Under the pieces are notes generated by a model that saw only the letters and a program-made list of their open reading frames with translations, was not told the DNA's origin and did not search any database. DNA of 5,837 nucleotides from Porphyrobacter sp. (lineage in GTDB: Bacteria > Pseudomonadota > Alphaproteobacteria > Sphingomonadales > Sphingomonadaceae), in the NCBI GenBank assembly GCA_018991295.1, contig JAGKSZ010000167.1, positions 1 through 5,837 of the forward strand. Reading direction: 5' to 3'. Below, in pieces: positions 1 through 5,424 of this stretch; within the stretch, counting starts at the first letter, position 1, and each line of letters opens with the position of its first letter. The translations under genes and the position numbers were made by a program.

Positions 1-1
1 G

Positions 2-262
2 CTCGAACAGTTCATCGGCAATTACCCCGAGCTTTTCGAGCTGGTGCGGGGCAAGGGCCTGATGCTGGGCCTCAAGATGAAGATGGAAAGCCGCCCCTTC
101 TATGTCCACCTGCGCGACAATCACCAGTTGCTGACGGTGGCCGCGGGCGACAACACCATCCGCATCATCCCGCCGCTGGTGATTGGCGAGCCTGAGATGG
201 ACGAGTTCTTCGAGAAGCTTTCGGCAGGTGCTGCGAGCTTCAAGGTGCCTGAGGCGGCATGA
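2..262 (+). CDS. argD: Acetylornithine aminotransferase, C-terminal part (partial)
   Basis: This is the last 86 codons of a class III, PLP-dependent aminotransferase. ArgD converts N-acetylglutamate semialdehyde to N-acetylornithine in cytoplasmic arginine biosynthesis, and often also acts in lysine synthesis. The visible part carries the family's C-terminal small-domain signatures: RGKGLMLGLK, then TIRIIPPLVIGEPEMDEF, where the Arg of the TIRIIPPL stretch corresponds to the substrate-carboxylate-binding region of the family. The catalytic PLP lysine lies upstream, outside the window. The frame is open from base 2, so the gene is truncated by the window edge and not by mutation; the GTG at 44 is internal. 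The stop codon TGA overlaps the argF start as ATGA, implying an operon with translational coupling. Family assignment is strong. The choice of ArgD over another class III aminotransferase rests partly on the adjacent argF. Confidence 0.9.
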   Translation, partial: LEQFIGNYPELFELVRGKGLMLGLKMKMESRPFYVHLRDNHQLLTVAAGDNTIRIIPPLVIGEPEMDEFFEKLSAGAASFKVPEAA

Positions 263-1194
263 CCCATCAGCACTTCCTGAACCTTGGCGATGCCGGGGGC
301 GATGCCATCGCGGCCATGATCAATGATGCGATTGACCGCAAGGCAGCGCGCAGCCACCTGCCCAAGGGCGCTCCCGATGCCGATGCGCCGCTTGCAGGCC
401 GCGTGCTGGCGCTGGTGTTCGAGAAGAATTCGACCCGCACCCGCGTCAGCTTCGATATCGCGATGCGCCAGCTGGGCGGCACGGTGCTGCTGCTCGATTC
501 GGCTTCCAGCCAGCTGGGCCGGGGCGAGACGATCGCCGATACCGCGCGCGTCCTCAGCCGGATGGTCGATGGCATCATGCTGCGCACCGACGATCACGCC
601 AAGATCGAGGAAATGGCCGCCCACGCCAGCGTGCCGGTGATCAACGGCCTCACCGATATGTCGCACCCGTGCCAGATCGTTGCGGACCTTCTCACCGTGA
701 TCGAACATGGCAAGGCGCTGCCCGGCCTTGAGGTCGCGTGGTTCGGGGATGGCAACAACGTGCTGCACTCGATCCTTGAGGCAGCCGGGCTGATGAAGTT
801 CAACGTCCGCGTGGCAACCCCTGCGGGGTATGAACCCGATCCGGCCTTCGTCGAACTGGCGCGTGCGGGCGGGGCGGTGGTGACGCTGACGCAGGATGCC
901 GAGGCCGCCGCGCGCGGGGCGGATGTGATCGTCACCGATACCTGGATTTCGATGGGGCAGGCCCATGCCGAGGCCAAGCTTGCGGCAATGGCGCCCTATC
1001 AGGTCAATGCGGCGCTGATGGCCCATGCCAAGCCCGATGCCGTCTTCCTTCACTGCCTGCCCGCGCACGTGGGCGAGGAAGTGAGCGAAGAGGTGTTCGA
1101 AGGCCCGCAATCGGTGGTCTTCGACGAAGCGGAAAACCGTATCCACGCGCAGAAATCGGTGCTGCTGTGGGCCTTCGGGATGCTCGGGCGCTGA
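259..1194 (+). CDS. argF: Ornithine carbamoyltransferase
   Basis: This enzyme transfers the carbamoyl group from carbamoyl phosphate to ornithine, giving citrulline, in cytoplasmic arginine biosynthesis. The 311-residue length is normal for the family. Visible motifs in order are STRTR at residues 58-62 (carbamoyl phosphate binding), HPCQ at 136-139, DGNNV at 164-168 (start of the ornithine-binding domain), DTWISMG at 227-233 (the SMG loop that closes over ornithine) and HCLPAH at 265-270 with the active-site Cys. All key residues are present. The SMG loop and HCLP separate it from aspartate carbamoyltransferase. The ATG start overlaps the argD stop by 4 bp, with GAGG just upstream inside argD, which supports this start and coupled translation. 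An anabolic role is inferred from the argD linkage; no arcA or arcC is visible. hslO follows after 43 bp. Confidence 0.97.
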   Translation: MTHQHFLNLGDAGGDAIAAMINDAIDRKAARSHLPKGAPDADAPLAGRVLALVFEKNSTRTRVSFDIAMRQLGGTVLLLDSASSQLGRGETIADTARVLSRMVDGIMLRTDDHAKIEEMAAHASVPVINGLTDMSHPCQIVADLLTVIEHGKALPGLEVAWFGDGNNVLHSILEAAGLMKFNVRVATPAGYEPDPAFVELARAGGAVVTLTQDAEAAARGADVIVTDTWISMGQAHAEAKLAAMAPYQVNAALMAHAKPDAVFLHCLPAHVGEEVSEEVFEGPQSVVFDEAENRIHAQKSVLLWAFGMLGR

Positions 1195-1195
1195 G

Positions 1196-1225
1196 GGGGG
1201 CGTTCGCACAAGGCGATGCGTCCCC
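1196..1225 (+). promoter_or_regulatory. Hairpin between argF and hslO
   Basis: The bases GGGGGCG (1196-1202) pair with CGTCCCC (1219-1225) as a 7-bp stem with one G-U pair. Inside it TCGC (1204-1207) pairs with GCGA (1213-1216) around the loop ACAAG. The structure begins one base after the argF stop and ends 12 bases before the hslO ATG. No T-run follows, so it is not a standard intrinsic terminator. It could protect the argF mRNA 3' end, reduce read-through, or modulate hslO translation. The pairing is seen in the sequence; any function is inference. Confidence 0.4.
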
Positions 1226-1237
1226 ATATGGCGGCGC

Positions 1238-2137
1238 ATGACCGAAACCACGCAGATCGCAGAAACCTTTTCCGACACCCTGATGGGCTTCACCCTGCCC
1301 GGCCGCAATGCGCGCGGGCGGGTGGTGCGCATGGAAGGCGTGCTGGAGGAGGTGCTGCGCGCCCATGATTACCCCGCACCGATCACGCACCTTTTGGGTG
1401 AGGCGCTGGTGCTGGGCGCGCTGATGGGCGGGTTGCTCAAGGGCGAACACGCGCAGATGACCTTGCAGGCGCAGACCGAGGGCGGGATCGTCAGCCTGCT
1501 GGTGTGCGATTATCGCGCCGGTGCGGTGCGCGGCTATGCCGATTTCGATGCCGAGCGGCTGGCAGGGCTGGGCGCAAACCCCAATCTTTCGGCGCTGTTC
1601 GGTGGGGGTTATCTCGCGATCACCTTCGAGACCGAGGGGCGCCAGCGTTATCAGGGGATCGTGCCGCTGGAGGGCGATAGCCTGGCCGAGGCGTGCGAGA
1701 GCTATTTCAGCCAGTCCGAACAGATTCCGACCCTGATTCGCGTCGCCAGCCGTGCAGGCGCGGGCGGGCGCATGGCAGCGGGCCTGCTGGTGCAGCACCT
1801 GCCCGATGGCGAGGAAGGGCGCGAGCGGCTGCACGTGCGGCTCGATCATCCCGATTGGGAGCATGTCGCCGTGCTGGCAGGCACGATCAGTCACGATGAA
1901 CTGCTGGATGCAAGCCTGTCGCTGGAGGGGATTGCGTGGCGATTGTTCCACGAAGAACCCGAAGTGCGCGTCCAGCCGGGCGCCGTGCTGTCGCGCGGGT
2001 GCCGCTGCTCAGCGGCGCATTACGAAACGATTATCGCCCGCTTCCCTGCGGAAGAACAGGACGAGATGCGCGGGCCTGACGGCGTCATCGCGGTCGATTG
2101 CGCCTTCTGTTCCAAGACGTTCGCACTGGCGATCTGA
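1238..2137 (+). CDS. hslO: Redox-regulated molecular chaperone Hsp33
   Basis: Hsp33 is a cytoplasmic holdase chaperone, switched on by oxidation and unfolding, that protects proteins from aggregation during oxidative and heat stress. The 299-residue length fits the family. The N-terminal substrate-binding fold spans roughly residues 15-240. The C-terminal redox switch has the conserved zinc cysteines Cys255 and Cys257 (GCRCS) and Cys288 and Cys291 (CAFC), the CxC plus CxxC pattern that coordinates zinc in reduced Hsp33. Two other cysteines (90 and 153) are not part of this motif. The ATG at 1238 has only a weak Shine-Dalgarno (GGCGG about 4-8 bases upstream) and a hairpin just before it. ATGs at 1216 and 1228 are in another frame. 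It lies 43 bp after argF on the same strand and is probably co-transcribed with the arginine genes. No heat-shock promoter is evident. Confidence 0.96.
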   Translation: MTETTQIAETFSDTLMGFTLPGRNARGRVVRMEGVLEEVLRAHDYPAPITHLLGEALVLGALMGGLLKGEHAQMTLQAQTEGGIVSLLVCDYRAGAVRGYADFDAERLAGLGANPNLSALFGGGYLAITFETEGRQRYQGIVPLEGDSLAEACESYFSQSEQIPTLIRVASRAGAGGRMAAGLLVQHLPDGEEGRERLHVRLDHPDWEHVAVLAGTISHDELLDASLSLEGIAWRLFHEEPEVRVQPGAVLSRGCRCSAAHYETIIARFPAEEQDEMRGPDGVIAVDCAFCSKTFALAI

Positions 2138-2199
2138 CGCTTGGTCGAAAACACCCGCATTTCCGCATCCGAACGACGCTTTTTTGCAATCCGCGCAGC

Positions 2200-2205
2200 T
2201 ATAAT
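2200..2205 (+). promoter_or_regulatory. Candidate -10 box (TATAAT) before the DUF3617-like gene
   Basis: A perfect TATAAT consensus sits in the only AT-rich gap of this part of the window, 6 bases before the ATG at 2212. No good -35 lies at 16-18 bp spacing; TTGCAA at 2184-2189 is only 10 bp away. If used, transcription would start at or next to 2212, giving a leaderless or near-leaderless mRNA. The hexamer is seen; promoter activity is inferred. Confidence 0.3.
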
Positions 2206-2211
2206 GATGGC

Positions 2212-2649
2212 ATGATCACAGGAATGACCAAGCGGACTGACAGCAGGACGGGAAGGCGCGCAATGGCTGCGCTGTTCGGCACCGGGGCGATGCTCGGTCT
2301 GGCCGTGCCGGTGCTGGCCGCGCAGGGCAACGGGCTGGCGATGCTCGGCACGCTGACCAAGGGCGAATGGACGATCAAACAGCGCGGCGGCGCGCCCGAT
2401 CGCAGGATCTGCGTCAAATCGGGCGCGGAGCTGATCCAGCTCAGGCACCGCGAAAGCGGTTGCAGCCAGTTCATTGTCGAAGATGGCGCGGCGCGGGTGA
2501 CGGTGCAGTACACCTGTCCCGGCAACGGCTATGGCCGCACCAGCATCCGCCGCGAGACAGGATCGCTGGTGCAGCTCGAAAGCCAGGGCATCCATGGCGG
2601 GATGCCGTTCGAACTGACCGCCGAAGCGCGCCGCACCGGTCCCTGCTGA
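2212..2649 (+). CDS. Secreted DUF3617-like protein of unknown function
   Basis: I read this as a 145-residue exported protein resembling the DUF3617 family found in sphingomonads, whose function is not known. From the ATG at 2212 there is a basic n-region (KRTDSRTGRR), a hydrophobic core (AMAALFGTGAMLGLAVPV) and a likely signal peptidase I site in VLA-AQG. The mature part of about 110 residues has GEWTIK, RRICVK, LIQLRH, YTCPGNGYGRTSIRRET, QGIHGG, and ends EARRTGPC. Four cysteines (ICVK, GCSQ, TCPG and the last residue) would allow two disulfides in the periplasm. The reading frame extends back to 2098 inside hslO, but that start would put an unrelated segment before the signal peptide. The alternatives are ATG 2212 (no clear Shine-Dalgarno, TATAAT just upstream) and ATG 2224 (AGGA immediately before). 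It is separated from hslO by 74 bp and from queC by 58 bp. CDS confidence is high; family assignment is moderate and from memory of the pattern. Confidence 0.82.
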   Translation: MITGMTKRTDSRTGRRAMAALFGTGAMLGLAVPVLAAQGNGLAMLGTLTKGEWTIKQRGGAPDRRICVKSGAELIQLRHRESGCSQFIVEDGAARVTVQYTCPGNGYGRTSIRRETGSLVQLESQGIHGGMPFELTAEARRTGPC

Positions 2650-2707
2650 CCTGCGGGGCCTTGTCCGGCGCATTGCCTTTGCGCGGGGCCATGTTAGGGC
2701 CGGGCAC

Positions 2708-3400
2708 ATGATCGATCGGGAACAAGCCAAGCCGCTCGCCGTGGTGCTGCTATCGGGCGGGCTGGATTCGATGGTGACCGCCGCGCTGGCGCAGGAAGCA
2801 GGCTTTGCGGTCCATGCGCTGAGCGTCGATTATGGTCAGCGCCACAAGCTCGAACTGCAATCAGCCGCGCGCATCGCGCAGGCGCTGGGCCTTGCCCGCC
2901 ATACATCCATCGCGCTCGATCTGCGCGCCTTCGGCGGATCGGCGCTGACCGATAGCATTGCGGTGCCCAAGGGCGGGGTGGGGGACGATATTCCCGTGAC
3001 CTATGTGCCCGCACGCAACCTTGTGTTCCTTGCGCTGACCACGGCTTGCGCCGAAGCTGCGGGCGCGCGCGATGTGTTCATCGGGGTCAATGCGCTCGAC
3101 TATTCGGGCTATCCCGATTGCCGCCCGGAATTCATCGCCAGCTTCGCTGAAACGGCGCGGCTCGGCACGAAGGCGGGGGTGGAAGGCGCGCCTTTCACGA
3201 TCCACGCGCCCTTGCAGCACATGACCAAGGCCGACATCGCCCGCGAATGTGCGCGGCTGGGGCTCGATCCGGCGTGGAGCTGGTCGTGCTACGACCCGAC
3301 GCCAGATGGGCGCGCCTGCGGATTGTGCGATTCGTGCCGCCTCAGGAAAAAGGGTTTTGCCGAGGCCGGGATTGTCGATAGCACACGCCACAACGCCTGA
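2708..3400 (+). CDS. queC: 7-cyano-7-deazaguanine (preQ0) synthase QueC
   Basis: QueC converts 7-carboxy-7-deazaguanine to preQ0 using ATP and ammonia, in the cytoplasmic pathway to the tRNA nucleoside queuosine. The 230-residue length is typical. The ATP pyrophosphatase PP-loop is SGGLDS at residues 16-21, followed by VDYGQRHKLEL (40-50), PARN at 101-104 and GVNALDYSGYPDCRPEF (126-142), all characteristic of QueC. The C-terminal zinc site is complete: Cys194, Cys204, Cys207 and Cys210 (SWSCYDP and CGLCDSC). The ATG at 2708 has AGGG about 8 bases upstream, a usable ribosome binding site. No queD, queE or queF is visible; the next gene, 23 bp downstream, is an MFS transporter and may share the transcript. 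Confidence 0.96.
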   Translation: MIDREQAKPLAVVLLSGGLDSMVTAALAQEAGFAVHALSVDYGQRHKLELQSAARIAQALGLARHTSIALDLRAFGGSALTDSIAVPKGGVGDDIPVTYVPARNLVFLALTTACAEAAGARDVFIGVNALDYSGYPDCRPEFIASFAETARLGTKAGVEGAPFTIHAPLQHMTKADIARECARLGLDPAWSWSCYDPTPDGRACGLCDSCRLRKKGFAEAGIVDSTRHNA

Positions 3401-3423
3401 CCGGCTACGCGCTGGCGGGCCTT

Positions 3424-5007
3424 GTGAACACGCGGGATAGGGGATCGAAGTTGAGTGACAAGACCACGGCGGCGCCGGACCGCAGCGAAGCGCCTGCGTC
3501 GGCTTACAGCTGGTATGTGCTGGGCGTGCTGGTGGTGGTGTACATCCTCAACTTCATCGACCGGCAGATTCTTGCGATCCTCGCGGTCGACATCAAGCGG
3601 GACCTCGACCTGACCGATGGGCAGCTGGGATTTCTGGGAGGCGCGGCCTTCGCGGTGTTCTACGCCCTGTTCGGCGTGCCGCTCGGAAGGCTGGCGGATC
3701 GCTGGCACCGCGTGCGCTTGCTGACGATCGGGCTGGTGCTGTGGTCAACGATGACTGCGCTTTCCGGCCTTGCGCGAAACTACGTGTCGCTGTCGCTGGC
3801 GCGGATGGGCGTGGGCGTGGGCGAGGCAACTGCCAGCCCGACGGCCTATTCGCTGATTTCGGATTATTTCCCGTCCCGCCAGCGCGCGACCGCGCTCGCG
3901 GTCTATTCCTCGGGGCTCTATATCGGCGGCGGCGTATCGCTGCTGATCGGTGCGAAGATTTCCAAGGTGTGGGACGCGGCATACCCCGGAGGCGGGATCG
4001 GCGGTCTGGTTGGCTGGCAGGCCGCCTTCATGGCGGTGGGCCTGCCGGGAGTGTTGCTGGCGATCTGGGTGGCCTCGCTGCGGGAGCCTGTGCGTCAACC
4101 TGACGCTGCCAGCGGCACCCGGCATCCCCTTGTCGACTTCTTCATCGATCTTTCGATGCTGTTGCCGCCCCTTACCTTGGTCCACGCTGCCATGCGAGGA
4201 TGGACGGCGGCTCTGGTCAACGTGGCGGTGGCCGCAGCGATGACCGGCTTTGCGCTGGTGATGATCAAGCTGACCGGGAATGTTCCGCAATGGTCAGCGA
4301 TCGGCTTCGGTTATTATGCCGTGTTCTCATGGGCATCGACCTTGCGGCGGCATGATCCGGCAACCTTCAAGCTGATCTGGGGCACGCCCGCCTTCATCTG
4401 CACTGCCTTGGGTTACGGGCTGGTGTCGCTGGGTGCCTATGCGCTGGCGTTCTGGTCGGCGCCCTATGCCGAGACGGTGCTGAAGCTGCCCAAGGACGAG
4501 CTTGCGTTTGTCCTTGGGGGTTGCGGCGCTGCATCCGGGTTCCTGGGCGTCATCCTGGGGGGGCGGATGTCGGATTGGTTGCGGCAGCGCAATCCATCGG
4601 GGCGCATCCTGGTGATCATGTTCGGGATTCTCGCGCCGATTATCCCGATCTGGATCGGCTTCACCACGCAGAGCGCGGTATTGTTCTATGTGATGAATTT
4701 CCTCGCCGGGATGTTCGCGGCGACCGCGCTGGGTGCGGCGGCGGCGACGACGCAGGATCTCGTCCTGCCGCGGATGCGGGGCACGGCGACAGCCTCGTTC
4801 TTCCTGGCGACGACGCTCGTCGGGCTGGGGCTGGGCCCCTATATGGTGGGCGCGATTTCCGATGTCAGCGGAAGCCTGCAGATCGGGGTCCTGTCGCTGA
4901 TCGGGGTGGCGCCGATCTCGCTTGCGCTGCTGATCTACGCCTATCGTTCGCTTCCCAAGGCCGAGGCGACTATCGCTGAGCGGGCAGCCGCAGCTTCGGC
5001 AGTCTAG
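3424..5007 (+). CDS. Major facilitator superfamily transporter, spinster-like
   Basis: This is a 527-residue inner-membrane secondary transporter of the major facilitator superfamily; the substrate cannot be told from the sequence. The N-terminal half has about six membrane segments (near residues 30-50, 67-88, 98-118, 121-143, 156-178, 198-218). It contains MFS motif A as GVPLGRLADRWHRVR (84-98), the NFIDRQI segment at the end of TM1, and RMGVGVGEATASPTAYSLI (127-145), a pattern of spinster-like and related families. The C-terminal half has about six more (323-345, 360-380, 394-412, 417-440, 455-477, 485-507), with a second motif-A-like GGRMSDW at 379-385. Between the halves, residues 220-320 hold an unusually long insert with at least one further hydrophobic stretch (260-283) and perhaps more. 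The nominal start is GTG 3424, but TTG 3451 has the better ribosome binding site. It lies 23 bp after queC, so co-transcription is likely; a link to queuosine precursor transport would be speculation. The TAG stop lies within TCTAGA. Confidence 0.93.
   Translation: MNTRDRGSKLSDKTTAAPDRSEAPASAYSWYVLGVLVVVYILNFIDRQILAILAVDIKRDLDLTDGQLGFLGGAAFAVFYALFGVPLGRLADRWHRVRLLTIGLVLWSTMTALSGLARNYVSLSLARMGVGVGEATASPTAYSLISDYFPSRQRATALAVYSSGLYIGGGVSLLIGAKISKVWDAAYPGGGIGGLVGWQAAFMAVGLPGVLLAIWVASLREPVRQPDAASGTRHPLVDFFIDLSMLLPPLTLVHAAMRGWTAALVNVAVAAAMTGFALVMIKLTGNVPQWSAIGFGYYAVFSWASTLRRHDPATFKLIWGTPAFICTALGYGLVSLGAYALAFWSAPYAETVLKLPKDELAFVLGGCGAASGFLGVILGGRMSDWLRQRNPSGRILVIMFGILAPIIPIWIGFTTQSAVLFYVMNFLAGMFAATALGAAAATTQDLVLPRMRGTATASFFLATTLVGLGLGPYMVGAISDVSGSLQIGVLSLIGVAPISLALLIYAYRSLPKAEATIAERAAAASAV
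3439..3443 (+). promoter_or_regulatory. Shine-Dalgarno-like AGGGG favouring a TTG start at 3451
   Basis: AGGGG lies 7 bases before an in-frame TTG at 3451, an ideal spacing. The GTG at 3424 is preceded only by GGCGGG-like sequence. If TTG is used the transporter loses nine residues (518 instead of 527), all in the hydrophilic N-terminal tail, so the membrane core is unaffected. The match is seen; the start choice is inferred. Confidence 0.4.
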
Positions 5008-5188
5008 AGCACTTTGCGACCAATCTGACCCAACGCAAATCCGCTCGCCCCATCGGGGTCGCGCCAACAGGCCCGCTGGATTCGGCATCGCGCCTGAAGG
5101 GGCAATCAGCCCATGCGGCACGCCGTGCTTGTCCAGCAGGCCAGAGTTGTTCGGGTTGATTGAGACGTGCGCCAGTCGCCACCAACGC
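5008..5188. other. Intergenic segment without an assigned gene
   Basis: These 181 bases follow the MFS stop and precede the first terminator. I see no Shine-Dalgarno plus start combination that makes a convincing gene. Both a plus-strand frame (read through to 5311) and the overlapping minus-strand frame are open here and show protein-like high GC at third positions. The two frames share their third positions, so the signal cannot say which strand coded, if either. It could be a gene remnant, an intergenic repeat, or chance in high-GC DNA. No plus-strand intrinsic terminator with a good T-run is visible for the transporter. Confidence 0.35.
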
Positions 5189-5234
5189 AAAAAAGCGCGC
5201 CGCCGCGCGGGTGATGACCCGTGCGGCGGCGCGC
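5189..5234 (-). terminator. Strong intrinsic terminator, minus-strand direction
   Basis: An 18-bp stem (5195-5212 with 5217-5234, one G-U-type mismatch) closes on the 4-base loop GATG. On the plus strand it is preceded by six As (5189-5194), which on the minus strand become a T6 tract directly after the stem: the classic minus-strand terminator layout. On the plus side it is followed by TGTGTGAG, a poor U-tract, so plus-direction termination of the MFS transcript is less certain. It stands about 140 bp beyond the terminator next to the OmpA-family gene, so it is either a backup or the end of a separate small transcript. Confidence 0.85.
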
Positions 5235-5369
5235 TGTGTGAGTTGATATCAATGCGACCGGGACGGTCCGGGGCCGTTAGCCGTGGATGCTATGCCCACA
5301 GCCTGACTTAAGCTCGCCGCCCGCGTTGCCCGTGCTGCTCCTGGGGCTTTGTCTATCCCAACGAACAAC
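5235..5369. other. Inter-terminator segment, no gene recognised
   Basis: This 135-bp stretch lies between two minus-oriented terminators. It contains the perfect 10-bp palindrome TTGATATCAA (5243-5252) and a GC-rich CCGGGACGGTCCGGGGCC stretch. On the minus strand one 39-codon frame (5249-5368) is open, but it has no ATG and would begin in the T-tract of the upstream terminator, so I do not call it a gene. A small RNA ending at the 5189-5234 terminator is possible, but I see no convincing promoter. Confidence 0.3.
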
Positions 5370-5397
5370 AAAAAAGGGGCCGGATCGCTCCGGCCCC
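5370..5397 (-). terminator. Intrinsic terminator of the OmpA-family gene
   Basis: A perfect 9-bp stem GGGGCCGGA (5376-5384) with TCCGGCCCC (5389-5397) closes on the loop TCGC. Six As at 5370-5375 on the plus strand give a T6 tract after the hairpin on the minus strand, followed by more T-rich sequence. It begins 27 bases after the TAA of the minus-strand OmpA-family gene. The plus side has TCTTTCT after the stem, so weak bidirectional action is possible. A further near-palindrome, AGCCTT-GG-AAGGCT (5407-5420), sits between the stop codon and this stem. Confidence 0.9.
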
Positions 5398-5424
5398 TCT
5401 TTCTGTAGCCTTGGAAGGCTGGAC

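Noticed and set aside
121..1332. 403-codon open frame on the minus strand across argD/argF/hslO
   Set aside because: It is antisense to genes with intact catalytic motifs. Long antisense frames are expected in GC3-rich DNA, and its translation is rich in His, Arg, Gln and Gly with no recognisable domain.
1004..1951. 315-codon minus-strand frame across hslO
   Set aside because: It is an antisense shadow of argF and hslO with the same low-complexity composition and no domain; hslO on the plus strand has a full zinc motif.
2180..2185. T6 run after hslO as a terminator
   Set aside because: No stable GC-rich hairpin can be formed in the bases just upstream.
2098..2211. N-terminal extension of the DUF3617-like gene back into hslO
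   Set aside because: It would place 38 unrelated residues before a clear signal peptide and overlap the hslO zinc domain; ATG 2212 or 2224 fits better.
2650..2707. Possible terminator or promoter between the DUF3617-like gene and queC
   Set aside because: There is a GCGGGGCC direct repeat and a 4-bp GCGC stem (2668-2671 with 2681-2684), but no T-run, and the -35/-10-like pairs have wrong spacing.
4327..5190. 287-codon minus-strand frame across the 3' half of the MFS gene and into the intergenic region
   Set aside because: Most of it is antisense to the transporter. Only the part in 5008-5190 looks protein-like, and that is reported separately as an unassigned segment.
5249..5368. 39-codon minus-strand frame between the two terminators
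   Set aside because: It has no ATG, and its only early start is a TTG inside the T-tract of the upstream terminator, so it is not credible as a gene.
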